The translations under genes and the position numbers were made by a program. A DNA stretch of 64,000 nt from CAG-411 sp963643465 (GTDB lineage: Bacteria > Bacillota > Clostridia > Lachnospirales > Lachnospiraceae): assembly GCA_963643465.1 (NCBI GenBank), contig CAVIJT010000003.1, positions 124,001-188,000 on the forward strand, written 5' to 3'. The notes under the pieces are model-generated. The model was given only the letters and a program-made list of their open reading frames with translations. It did not search any database and had not been told where the DNA came from. Shown piece by piece: positions 1-8,653 of the stretch. The stretch's first letter is position 1. Each line of letters begins with the position of its first letter.

Positions 1-1
1 T

Positions 2-2809
2 TCAAGTACCACACCAACTCCACAGCCAGCTGACAGAAGTGATAGTTTGACAATACAAAATGAAGTAGTTGCGCCAGCTGCTTTGAATACTGTATTTGAA
101 GAGGAAGTATGGAAAACGGTGGAGGAGGATGTATTCCAGTATACGGTTGCAAATAAAGGGACAAGCTCTGGTTCTGTTGGAGATAGTGGATTGCAGTATC
201 CAAGTGGAAAGTTGACGGTGAGGGAGAGAGATGGGTGCGATAAGAAGTATTTAAGTTTTGGGGAAAAGCCCGTAGTGCGAATCTTTTTTGAACCGAGCCT
301 TTCTAATGCGGTAATTAATACCATTAAGATAGATTCGAGTCAGTCAAGTCAGCAGGGGATAACGACAGATGAAATAGGAAGATTTAGCACTACAAAAGCA
401 CCTACAACAGAGAATATGCCAAGTGGGTGCAGTTGGCAAGAATTTCAAACAGGTGTTTATTATTGTGATCTTCCAATAGGAACCACTATAACATTAAAAA
501 GTGAATTGGGAACAGCATCAACAAGTCATAACAAGTACACTTATATACAAAACGTTACGGTAACAGGAGATGATAACGGAAAGATTTTGGTTGCAGCGAA
601 CAAAAATAATCATACATATACACGTTCCTATTTATATTTAGAGTATGATTTTATAGCGAATACCTATGGCTATGCAGCGATTTCAAAAATAAGCTATAGC
701 CAAAATCTTCCTTACCAAACGCCAGGTGTTACATCTACCTATGCACCAGATGATGCAAATACATCTTCATATCAAACGGTAACGGATACTACTTATCAGA
801 TTACAGAGGCTTATCCTGCTGCAACCAGTCCTGTAAATGCAAATATTTTGGTAAATGATGCAACAGGTGCTACAAGAAATACAGATGCCAATGGAAATAT
901 AGCATTACTGTCTGATGATGCAGGAACTTTTTATAAACAATTTGCAGAGGGTAGTGTTATGTATGTGCGTTATAAGGAAGAATTACAAAAAATGGAGGCA
1001 AAGGCAACTGTGCCAAGTGGTACAGATATTTCCAGTGCTACAGCGGAAAATTATATTTCCTATGCAACGGACAGAACAGAAGATGAGATGCGTTTGTTAA
1101 GTCAGTATTATAGCACATCAATGGCAGCGGTTTCCAAAGAGACCGTTGATGGAACGGAAACTGAGCAATCTGTAAATGTCAAAGCAGCATCTGCCACATT
1201 TGATTATAAGCGAGTGCAAGCAAATAGCACAGGGGATTTGCAAATTACAGAGACATTTACCCATACGGTAAAAACAGGAGATTTGTATATCTATAAGGAA
1301 TTACAGGGACTTATGGAAGATGATGCTGATACTACCGGATGGAAAGAGCGATATGAAAAAGAATATACGTTTATCATTCAATTTAGCAATGTATTTGGTG
1401 GAACTTCTGCTGTTACACCTTACAATGGTACTGCTGTTCGGTATACTAGAGCAGATAAGGACAGTGGGTATACAGACGAGGAAACAATTACCATTACAAA
1501 TGGCGAGATTACATTGACGGGAAATCAATATGTGGTGATTACCGGTATTCCTGTAGGAACCACCTATACGATTCAAGAAACTGATCCAGCAGATACGTCG
1601 GTAATGGGTTCTGTGTCTATACAGTATAAGGTCAACAGCGATGGAGAGGTTTTTACTTCGCCAGCTTACCAATCCGCAGGAGAACCGGGAGTTATAACTA
1701 TAGATAAAAGCAATCGAATCATAGAGGGAGTGATTCCTGGTGAGGTAACAGATAGTGCATCCGAAGAAAGTACCACAGACTATGTTTCTGTGGATGTAAA
1801 AATAATGTTTACAAACCAGTGGGGAGCCATCACCCTTACAAAAGAGTTGGCAGGAGAACAATCTTATGCCAATGATAGAACCTATCAATTTTTAATTGAA
1901 GTAGGAGATGGGACAACCTATACTAACTTTTCAGGAATGGGTGTAATTAGAACAGAGAAGAAGGAGGCGGATGCTTCTGGAGAGATTACGACTACCATTA
2001 CCACAAAAGTTTATACTGTTACGGATGGAGTTGTGGAATTAAAGGCGGGACAAACGTTTACGTTAGGAGAATTGGACCTTGCAGCCAATAAAAAATATAT
2101 GATTACGGAACTTGTTCCAAGTAATGCAATTTATGAGTGTAGTCATGTAGAAAAAAATGGTGTCAGGGCAGAGGGAAGTTCAATTGTGGCAGCGGATGAT
2201 ACACAACAAACACAAATAATGTATACGGTTGAGACTGAAAATGGAGTAAATGAAACGACTCCAAATTATGACTATGTATTTATTAACAAATATTATGAGC
2301 CTTATATTATAGTGGAAAAATACTTTGACCAGAAATATTATGAGGACGAGGAGTTCTGTGACGGAAAAACTTACGAAGAATTAACCGGTGCAGAGCAGTC
2401 ATTTCTATTTACAGTGAGGGAATATGAAGATGCAAATTGTACGAAATTCGTGAAAGAGTTTGCGGTAATCTTAAGTTCTACTGATGCACAAGTGGAGCAA
2501 ACAACTGTAGATGGAACGGAGTACACTTATAAAGTTTCAAAAAAAATTAAGGTGGATGCAGATCATTATTATAAGGTTACAGAAGATACGGGATGGAGTT
2601 GGAAGTACACCTTGAAAAAAATTGCGGTAGATGGTTCTTTTGAGGCAGTGGCAAATAATGATGACGGATATGCTGTTGTAAAGGGAACCAGAGCAGACGG
2701 TACCAACATTCCAGATACAGCAATTTTCTATAATAAGAGAAATGCAGATACACCGGAAGGAGACACGCATGTTGTTATAAACAATATTAAAGTAACAAGT
2801 GAACCATAG
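2..2809 (+). CDS. Large surface protein with pilin-type isopeptide modules, 5' end outside window
   Basis: The reading frame is open from base 2, so the gene starts before the window; the TTG at 47 is only an internal codon. About 935 residues are visible, rich in Thr, Ser, Tyr and Val as expected of an extracellular protein. The last half holds three similar modules beginning near 1275, 1826 and 2301. Each opens with a strand bearing a lysine (YIYKELQG, ITLTKELAG, IIVEKYFD) and has an internal ITGIPVGTTYTIQETDP-like stretch. This pattern is typical of the Spy0128/FctA-like pilin isopeptide and Cna-B-type domains, in which a lysine forms an internal cross-link. The C-terminus (KVTSEP) has no LPXTG motif or membrane anchor, so attachment is unexplained. 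A terminator follows at 2879. Surface adhesin or pilin-like role is inferred. Confidence 0.7.
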   Translation, partial: SSTTPTPQPADRSDSLTIQNEVVAPAALNTVFEEEVWKTVEEDVFQYTVANKGTSSGSVGDSGLQYPSGKLTVRERDGCDKKYLSFGEKPVVRIFFEPSLSNAVINTIKIDSSQSSQQGITTDEIGRFSTTKAPTTENMPSGCSWQEFQTGVYYCDLPIGTTITLKSELGTASTSHNKYTYIQNVTVTGDDNGKILVAANKNNHTYTRSYLYLEYDFIANTYGYAAISKISYSQNLPYQTPGVTSTYAPDDANTSSYQTVTDTTYQITEAYPAATSPVNANILVNDATGATRNTDANGNIALLSDDAGTFYKQFAEGSVMYVRYKEELQKMEAKATVPSGTDISSATAENYISYATDRTEDEMRLLSQYYSTSMAAVSKETVDGTETEQSVNVKAASATFDYKRVQANSTGDLQITETFTHTVKTGDLYIYKELQGLMEDDADTTGWKERYEKEYTFIIQFSNVFGGTSAVTPYNGTAVRYTRADKDSGYTDEETITITNGEITLTGNQYVVITGIPVGTTYTIQETDPADTSVMGSVSIQYKVNSDGEVFTSPAYQSAGEPGVITIDKSNRIIEGVIPGEVTDSASEESTTDYVSVDVKIMFTNQWGAITLTKELAGEQSYANDRTYQFLIEVGDGTTYTNFSGMGVIRTEKKEADASGEITTTITTKVYTVTDGVVELKAGQTFTLGELDLAANKKYMITELVPSNAIYECSHVEKNGVRAEGSSIVAADDTQQTQIMYTVETENGVNETTPNYDYVFINKYYEPYIIVEKYFDQKYYEDEEFCDGKTYEELTGAEQSFLFTVREYEDANCTKFVKEFAVILSSTDAQVEQTTVDGTEYTYKVSKKIKVDADHYYKVTEDTGWSWKYTLKKIAVDGSFEAVANNDDGYAVVKGTRADGTNIPDTAIFYNKRNADTPEGDTHVVINNIKVTSEP

Positions 2810-2878
2810 TTAAGGCAGATTAAGGATGAGGTTACTTGCATCTTGGGAAAACAACCTTACAATAAAGTGTATTATTTG

Positions 2879-2915
2879 GAGCAGATTTACGTTTTTGGTA
2901 AATCTGCTCTTTTAT
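2879..2915 (+). terminator. Rho-independent terminator of the surface protein gene
   Basis: Perfect 12-bp stem GAGCAGATTTAC / GTAAATCTGCTC at 2879-2890 and 2898-2909 with a 7-base loop, followed by TTTTAT. It closes the surface protein gene. Confidence 0.9.
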
Positions 2916-3007
2916 ATTGTATAGGTAATGAAGAAAAGCCAGTGTCTATGCGAGAGTTGTCCAGCACTATTATAATTTAAGAAAATGAAAAAGTGGGTTT
3001 CTTATGA

Positions 3008-3066
3008 TTGACAGGGAAAAAAGGAAGTGTTATACTATTACCACATTACATGAGTAATGTGGTAAT
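3008..3066 (+). promoter_or_regulatory. Sigma-A promoter with overlapping palindromic operator of the GntR-ABC operon
   Basis: TTGACA at 3008-3013 and TATACT at 3031-3036 are 17 bp apart. Directly after the -10, overlapping it at the edge, is a perfect inverted repeat ATTACCACATTAC (3037-3049), spacer ATGA, GTAATGTGGTAAT (3054-3066). A dyad at the transcription start is the usual place for a YtrA/GntR autorepressor, whose gene starts at 3150. Binding by that protein is inferred. Confidence 0.8.
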
Positions 3067-3149
3067 GAAATATACAGTATACGGTGTTGCAATCAATGTA
3101 ATTGTTTGGGGCCAGAACAGTTACAAACAAAGCGGAAAGGAGGTAGCGC

Positions 3150-3524
3150 ATGTATGTTGATTTTAATCAAGTAACTCCGATTTATATTCAAATTGCAGAT
3201 GCCATTGAGGATGACATTCTTGCAGGAAAGTTAAAAGAGGGAGATAAGTGTTATTCTCAAGTGGTGCTTGCCAAAGAATTGAATATAAATCCAGCTACGG
3301 CAGCTAAAGGCATTCGATTGTTGGTGGACAGAGGAGTATTATCAAAAGTTCGCGGGCAGGCAATGACGGTGAGAGAGGGAGCTGTGGAGGATATTAGAAG
3401 AAGGAAGGTAGACGATATGCTTGGAGCGATTTTAGAGCATTTAGTGCAAGAGGCACGAAAGTTAGGAATGGGAGAAGAGGAATTGGTTGAAAAGTTAAGA
3501 GAAGTTATGAAAGAGCAGAAGTAA
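3150..3524 (+). CDS. GntR family transcriptional regulator, YtrA subfamily
   Basis: This 124-residue protein has an N-terminal winged helix-turn-helix (QIADAIEDDILAGKLKEGD and the recognition region ELNINPATAAKGIRLL) and only a short helical tail of about 50 residues. A short tail with no ligand domain is the mark of the YtrA subgroup of GntR regulators. Members normally repress the ABC transporter operon they belong to. The start has an AGGAGG site 7-8 bases upstream. The ABC ATPase gene follows at 3634 and the permease at 4530, giving the standard YtrA-ABC arrangement. A perfect palindrome at 3037-3066 just behind the promoter is the likely autoregulatory operator. The inducing signal cannot be read from the sequence; cell-wall antibiotics are common for relatives. 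Confidence 0.9.
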   Translation: MYVDFNQVTPIYIQIADAIEDDILAGKLKEGDKCYSQVVLAKELNINPATAAKGIRLLVDRGVLSKVRGQAMTVREGAVEDIRRRKVDDMLGAILEHLVQEARKLGMGEEELVEKLREVMKEQK

Positions 3525-3633
3525 AGAAAAAGATTTTAGTGACGAAACGTTGGGAGTTGCACATAGTTTATAATAGGTGCCATGAAAAATGAAACTAGGA
3601 AATTGGATGGAAATAGAAAAAGGAGGAAGAGAA

Positions 3634-4545
3634 ATGGATGAATATGCAATTGTAACTTCGGGCTTAACCATGAAATATAAAAAGAGAAGTGAAAAATGTG
3701 CGTTAAATAACATAAATATAAAGTTACACAAAGAGCAGCTCATTGGTTTGATTGGTGCCAATGGAAGTGGAAAGACTACATTTTTTAAAATTTGCAACGG
3801 AAATTTAGATGCCACAGAGGGAACTGTGAATATTTTAGGTGGAGATGTTACTAAAAATTTAGCTGTTCGGGAAGAGGTCATCTATTCCATGCATGTTTTG
3901 CCAGTGGGAGATAATTTAAGTATTGAAACAATCATAGGAAATTATCACATGATGTACCCTCATTTTGACAAAGGATTTGCAGAAAAATTGTTAGATTTCT
4001 TTTCAATATCCAGAAAAGAAAAGTTGAAACATTTGTCTCAAGGAACGGTAAGTTTGGTGCATTTTATATGCGCATTGTCTACCAGAGCAAAAGTCACAAT
4101 GCTTGATGAACCTTTTATTGGAATTGATATAGAAAAGAGAAAGTTAGCATATGAAGTATTGCTTCGAGATTACATGGAGCATCCACGAACCATTATAGTT
4201 TCCAGCCATAATTTGTCAGAGATGGAGCAGATTTTGTCAGAGATGATTTTGGTGCATAATGGAAATGTTGTGTTTTATGAGGATATGGATACTGTGCGGG
4301 AAATGCTATTCCGGGCAACTGGAGAGGCAGAACAGGTGTCGGCTTTTGCAGGGAGAGAAGAAGTGATTACCACCAATGAAGGGGAACTGGGAGCATATTT
4401 TATTGGAAAAGGTGGCGTAGATAGTTCGTTTGCAACTGAGGCAAGAAAAGCGGGCTTAAAAATAACGGCGGTGTCCCCGGAAGATGTTTGTGTATATCTT
4501 ACCAGCAATAGAAAGGAGAGCGATTTGGAATGTCTATGGAAGTAA
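3634..4545 (+). CDS. ABC transporter ATP-binding protein
   Basis: A 303-residue ABC ATPase. It shows Walker A GANGSGKTT, an altered signature LSQGT, Walker B VTMLDEPFIGID and the switch histidine in SSH. An additional C-terminal stretch of about 80 residues is typical of drug or peptide exporters. I start it at ATG 3634 because AGGAGG lies 7 bases upstream at 3621-3626; an ATG at 3589 in the same frame has no good site. Its 3' end overlaps the permease start (4530) by 16 bases, indicating translational coupling. It would power the membrane protein encoded next. Substrate unknown. Confidence 0.9.
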   Translation: MDEYAIVTSGLTMKYKKRSEKCALNNINIKLHKEQLIGLIGANGSGKTTFFKICNGNLDATEGTVNILGGDVTKNLAVREEVIYSMHVLPVGDNLSIETIIGNYHMMYPHFDKGFAEKLLDFFSISRKEKLKHLSQGTVSLVHFICALSTRAKVTMLDEPFIGIDIEKRKLAYEVLLRDYMEHPRTIIVSSHNLSEMEQILSEMILVHNGNVVFYEDMDTVREMLFRATGEAEQVSAFAGREEVITTNEGELGAYFIGKGGVDSSFATEARKAGLKITAVSPEDVCVYLTSNRKESDLECLWK

Positions 4546-5948
4546 AAAAAATGGATGAATGGAAAAATATAAAAAAGTTAATTGCTCTGCGTTGGAGAAA
4601 TAAAAAATATGTTACGGAGTTGCTTTGTTATTTTGGAGTTAGTCTGGTGATGGAATTGTTTCTTTTGTTATCTCGTTGGAGATCTGGGGGATATCATGTG
4701 GATGCCTGGACTAACGTGGAACAGTACGGTGGATTTGAGAATATGCTAACTATTATTTATGTGGTTGGAGTTTTTATTCGAATGGGTACTGTACTGAATG
4801 AAGATAATGTGGGAATGTATCCTGGACTTGTAAAAACTAGGTACATTAGCCGGATTTTGTCTGACTGGTTATTGATTTTTGCGTTTCTACTGGAAAATAG
4901 CCTGTTAAATCTATTGGTGACGGGCGGTTGTATGCTAATGGCAAAAACCACTGGGAATTTTGGCGAAGTTTTAATCATCGGAAATTTAGCAGTGGCAATA
5001 CTTTTAACATTTCTTTTTGTTCTGGTAATTTATAGTGTAATTTTATTTTTGCAGACTTTGTATGAGAGAATTGGTGCAGTAAAGTTTTGGATAGGCACAG
5101 TGGTGGTTATTGCTTGTGTGTTTTTGGAACTTCTCACTCCTCTTCGCATCCTTGGTTCCGTGTTTGGAAGGATGAATGAATTTTTGCAGCAGGGAAATAC
5201 GTTGGTAAAAATTGGACTTGTGAGTTTTATAGTATTTGCAGTATTTATGATACTTAGTTTTTGGATGTTGCGAGGGATTCGTAGTTGGAAAAAGGAGAAT
5301 GCAACTGGAGGCAAAATGATTGCTTGTTGTTTGGTGTTGTTTATTATGGGATTGAGCGTGAGTATTTATATGACGGATACTGGTGTTTATGAATGGGAAT
5401 ACTCCGAGGGTACATTAGAACAACAAATAGAAAATGGCGATTATTTTGCAGAGGATTCGGTGCAGACTTGCGTGGTAGATCATAAGGTTATGAAAAAACT
5501 GAACCAAAGTATGTCTGACACAGAATTTAATTTCAGCATTCAGTGGGTATCTTTAAAAGATGCAAAAAGAGTTGGAATTGTAGACGAACATATGTCTCTT
5601 CAACAAAATGAAATTTGCATTCGAACTGTGGCGAAAAATTGTGAAGTACAGGGAACTTCCTTGACAGAAGGCTTTTTGAATGCAAAACTTACCATTGAAA
5701 ATGGACAGTATCAAGTGAAGAAACCTTTAAAAGTGGCATTAGAAAATAACTATTTGCGTTTATTTACGAATCAGTTTTTGTCAGATGAGGATATGCGCAA
5801 TCTGGAAAGGGTGGAGGACAGTCATTTGGCAAATTTCTTAGGATATTTTGTTATATATAATGAGGAAGATATTGTAGAAAGTGGGGTTCCTATGTCTTTG
5901 AGTACGGGAACTGCATTGGATCAATTCGTCTGGGAACTGGAAGAGTAG
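4530..5948 (+). CDS. ABC transporter permease-like membrane protein
   Basis: A 472-residue protein with about six hydrophobic segments in residues 25-280 (for example YVTELLCYFGVSLVMELFLLL and GKMIACCLVLFIMGLSVSIY), followed by a large extracytoplasmic part of about 170 residues. It overlaps the ATPase gene by 16 bases and has AAGGAGAG 9 bases before its ATG, so it is the membrane partner of that ATPase. No substrate-specific motif is recognisable. The arrangement with a YtrA regulator suggests an exporter answering envelope stress, which is inference. A terminator follows at 5998. Confidence 0.75.
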   Translation: MSMEVKKMDEWKNIKKLIALRWRNKKYVTELLCYFGVSLVMELFLLLSRWRSGGYHVDAWTNVEQYGGFENMLTIIYVVGVFIRMGTVLNEDNVGMYPGLVKTRYISRILSDWLLIFAFLLENSLLNLLVTGGCMLMAKTTGNFGEVLIIGNLAVAILLTFLFVLVIYSVILFLQTLYERIGAVKFWIGTVVVIACVFLELLTPLRILGSVFGRMNEFLQQGNTLVKIGLVSFIVFAVFMILSFWMLRGIRSWKKENATGGKMIACCLVLFIMGLSVSIYMTDTGVYEWEYSEGTLEQQIENGDYFAEDSVQTCVVDHKVMKKLNQSMSDTEFNFSIQWVSLKDAKRVGIVDEHMSLQQNEICIRTVAKNCEVQGTSLTEGFLNAKLTIENGQYQVKKPLKVALENNYLRLFTNQFLSDEDMRNLERVEDSHLANFLGYFVIYNEEDIVESGVPMSLSTGTALDQFVWELEE

Positions 5949-5997
5949 GCGTAATTTTAAGCCATAAATAGAGAAAAGTAAAAAATGAGAGAAAAAG

Positions 5998-6043
5998 AAA
6001 AGAGCTGTGAAACAAAGATAGAAGTGTTTTACAGCTCTTTTTG
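5998..6043 (+). terminator. Rho-independent terminator of the GntR-ABC operon
   Basis: Stem AAAGAGCTGT..AAAC at 5998-6012 pairs with GTTTTACAGCTCTTT at 6026-6040 and is followed by a short T run. Confidence 0.85.
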
Positions 6044-6045
6044 TA

Positions 6046-6081
6046 GCAAAAGTCCGGCAAGTACAATCATGCTTGCATGAA
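6046..6081 (+). repeat. 36-bp dispersed repeat, copy 1
   Basis: The segment beginning GCAAAAGTCCGGCAAGTAC and ending ATGCTTGCATGAA recurs at 46518-46553 with a single mismatch. It sits just behind a terminator and contains the small dyad CATGCTTGCATG. The rest of the 5949-6201 gap holds the terminator and a likely promoter; nothing else is seen. Confidence 0.7.
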
Positions 6082-6201
6082 GAAAGTACGTCATTCATCC
6101 CAGCAAATAGGATATGAATAAGGCTTTACACCTTTCAACCCTTAAATTATAATATTACATATATAAAGGCATACAGTCTTATAAACGGAAAGGAGTTATT
6201 T

Positions 6202-7242
6202 ATGAAAATAAGGGAGAAAAAATTTGGGGTTGTCATGGTAATGTTTCTAGCCATGGTATTTTGGATTAGTTTGGGATGTGGACAACCTTCCAAAGCAGAG
6301 CAGCAGAATCAAGGAGAGCAGTCTGTGGTTGTAACAACGGCACCTGCTATTACGGAGAACCCGAATAACAAAGTAGTTGTGGCATGGGCAAAAAAAACAG
6401 CCAGTTTAAAAGCTGGAAAGAAGTACACGTTTCAAGTAAAGGCAGGAGATGACAAAGTGTCAGGAACAGATGTAACTTGGTCGGTGTCTAACACAAAATA
6501 TGCTACCATTACAAAAAAAGGTGTATTGAAGGGAAAACGGATGGGAACTGTGACGGTGAAAGCAAAATACGCAGATTCTACATTAACCTGTAAAGTAAAA
6601 ATCAAACCAAAAAAAATCATTGGAATTGATGCAGGACATCAAGCATCCGGAGACTCAGGTGTAGAGCCAATGGGACCGGGTTCTTCCACTATGAAAACCA
6701 AAGTGGCAGGAGGAACTTGTGGTGTATCTAGCAAAGTGCCGGAGTATCAGTTTACATTGAAGATTGCCAAAGCTTTAAAAAAGGAATTGGTAAGCAGAGG
6801 GTATCAAGTAGTTATGACACGTACAAAAAATGATGTAAATATCAGTAATAAAGAACGTGCAATAAAAATAAATGAAAGCGGAGCTGACATTTGTATTCGA
6901 TTACATGGAGATGGTGGTGCATCTTCTGCAAAGGGAGCCAGTGCATTGTATCCCTCTACAAGCAATCCTTATGTAGGGAAACTTAGCAAAAAGAGTTTGA
7001 AACTGTCAAAATGTATTATGGAATCCTATTGCAAAGAGACTGGTATCAACAATCGAGGCTGCATTCAGCGAGACGATTTAACAGGAACCAATTGGAGTAC
7101 CGTTCCAGTTACGCTTATAGAGCTTGGATTTATGACAAATCCAAGCGAAGACCGCTATATGCAGTCCGCTTCTGGACAAAAAGCCATGATAAAAGGCTTG
7201 GCAGATGGCATTGATGATTATTATAATACAAAAGGAAAATAA
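6202..7242 (+). CDS. N-acetylmuramoyl-L-alanine amidase with BIG2 domain
   Basis: A 346-residue exported enzyme that would cut the amide bond between muramic acid and the stem peptide. It has a hydrophobic signal segment (residues 8-27) ending SLGCGQ, possibly a weak lipobox since the -3 residue is Ser. A BIG2-type immunoglobulin-like domain follows at about 55-136 (TWSVSNTKYATITKKGVLKG). The Amidase_3 catalytic domain fills 140-345. Its zinc ligands and catalytic residues appear in GIDAGHQ, VPEYQF, IRLHGDGG and IELGFMTNPSED. The start has AAAGGAG 8 bases upstream. proA follows after a 26-base gap, so the two may be co-transcribed although functionally unrelated. Confidence 0.9.
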   Translation: MKIREKKFGVVMVMFLAMVFWISLGCGQPSKAEQQNQGEQSVVVTTAPAITENPNNKVVVAWAKKTASLKAGKKYTFQVKAGDDKVSGTDVTWSVSNTKYATITKKGVLKGKRMGTVTVKAKYADSTLTCKVKIKPKKIIGIDAGHQASGDSGVEPMGPGSSTMKTKVAGGTCGVSSKVPEYQFTLKIAKALKKELVSRGYQVVMTRTKNDVNISNKERAIKINESGADICIRLHGDGGASSAKGASALYPSTSNPYVGKLSKKSLKLSKCIMESYCKETGINNRGCIQRDDLTGTNWSTVPVTLIELGFMTNPSEDRYMQSASGQKAMIKGLADGIDDYYNTKGK

Positions 7243-7268
7243 ATCGGCATTAAGAAAGGATGGAAGAT

Positions 7269-8546
7269 ATGAATCTGAAAGAAGAAATAAGAAAAGTAAA
7301 ACTTGCAGCACCAAAACTTGCGGCAAGTGCGGAAGAGAAAAGAAATCAGGCTTTGGAGGCAGTGAGTGAAGCATTGCTGGCAAATCAGGACAAAATTTTT
7401 GCAGCGAACAAAGCCGATATGGAGCAGGCCCAAAAAGATGGTGTAGCGGGGCCTATTTTAAAGCGTTTGAAATTTGACGAGGGAAAATTAAGAGATGTAA
7501 CAGCGGGAATGAAAGATTTGATTCATCTTCCAGATCCTTTATTTCAAAAACAGTTTACAAGAGAATTGGATGAGGGATTGACACTTGAGAGAATATCTTG
7601 TCCAATTGGCGTGATTGGTGTGATTTTTGAGGCAAGACCAGACGCGTTAGTACAGATTTCTGCCCTTTGTATCAAAAGCGGAAACTGTATTGTTCTAAAA
7701 GGTGGAAGTGAAGCGTTACAGACAAATAAAACATTATTCCAGATTATTTTACAGGCAGTAAAAGAGGTTGGACTTCCAGAGCATTGCATGATGCAGCTTG
7801 AGGCCAGAAGCGAAATTAATGAATTATTAGAATGCCATGAATCTGTGGATTTGTTGATTCCAAGAGGTTCCAATGCTTTTGTACAATACATTATGAACAA
7901 TACCAAGATTCCTGTTATGGGACATGCAGATGGTATTTGTCATATTTATGTGGACAAAGAGGCAGATCTTGCAAAGGCAGTTCCAATTATATTCGATGCA
8001 AAAACACAGTATGTTTCTGCATGTAATACAGTAGAAACTTTGTTGGTACATGAAGATGTGGCAGACAAATTGATGCCAGCTTTGAAAAAGGCATTGGATG
8101 AAAAACAGGTGGAAATTCGTGGAACCAAAGAAATTACAGACATCATTGATTGTGAGGTAGCTACAGAAGAGGATAACGAAAAAGAGTATTTAGATTACAT
8201 TCTTTCTGTAAAAACGGTTGCAAATGTAGAGGAAGCCATTGACCACATCAATTATTATGGTTCACATCATACCGATTGTATTGTTACAGAGAATGCAGAA
8301 ACCGCAGCACATTTCATGAGTCTTGTAGATTCAGCAGGTGTATACCAGAACTGTTCCACTCGTTTTGCGGACGGATATCGCTATGGTTTTGGTGCCGAAG
8401 TAGGTATCAGTACCGGAAAACTTCATGCAAGAGGTCCAGTGGGACTAGAAGGTTTGGTTAGCTACAAATATCGATTGTTTGGAAATGGACATATTGTAGA
8501 AGATTATGCAACTGGAAAAAAGAATTTTCATTTTAAAGAAATGTAA
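7269..8546 (+). CDS. proA: Gamma-glutamyl phosphate reductase (glutamate-5-semialdehyde dehydrogenase)
   Basis: Second enzyme of proline synthesis: NADPH-dependent reduction of gamma-glutamyl phosphate to glutamate semialdehyde. The 425-residue length and the whole sequence fit ProA of the aldehyde dehydrogenase superfamily. The catalytic cysteine is about residue 252 in VSACNTVETLLVHED, and the family motifs LIPRGSNAFVQYI, GHADGICHIYVD and FGAEVGISTGKLHARGP are present. I prefer ATG 7269 to ATG 7260, because AAAGGA then has proper spacing. No proB lies next to it, so glutamate kinase must be encoded elsewhere. Confidence 0.95.
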   Translation: MNLKEEIRKVKLAAPKLAASAEEKRNQALEAVSEALLANQDKIFAANKADMEQAQKDGVAGPILKRLKFDEGKLRDVTAGMKDLIHLPDPLFQKQFTRELDEGLTLERISCPIGVIGVIFEARPDALVQISALCIKSGNCIVLKGGSEALQTNKTLFQIILQAVKEVGLPEHCMMQLEARSEINELLECHESVDLLIPRGSNAFVQYIMNNTKIPVMGHADGICHIYVDKEADLAKAVPIIFDAKTQYVSACNTVETLLVHEDVADKLMPALKKALDEKQVEIRGTKEITDIIDCEVATEEDNEKEYLDYILSVKTVANVEEAIDHINYYGSHHTDCIVTENAETAAHFMSLVDSAGVYQNCSTRFADGYRYGFGAEVGISTGKLHARGPVGLEGLVSYKYRLFGNGHIVEDYATGKKNFHFKEM

Positions 8547-8570
8547 GTAATAAGATAAAGATTGGAATTT

Positions 8571-8604
8571 TGAGAGGCTGTCATTTTGTTGGCAGCCTCT
8601 TATT
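8571..8604 (+). terminator. Hairpin terminator between proA and the convergent surface protein gene
   Basis: AGAGGCTGTC (8573-8582) pairs with GGCAGCCTCT (8591-8600) with one G-U pair. The U tail is short (TATTTA). It lies between two convergent genes and could serve both. Confidence 0.65.
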
Positions 8605-8653
8605 TACACAAACATTTATTTAATTGACGAATTTTTACTCTGTAACGGTAGCG

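Noticed and set aside
47..49. TTG at 47 as the true start of the surface protein
   Set aside because: The frame is open to the window edge with a Thr/Pro-rich linker before it, and there is no ribosome site or signal peptide.
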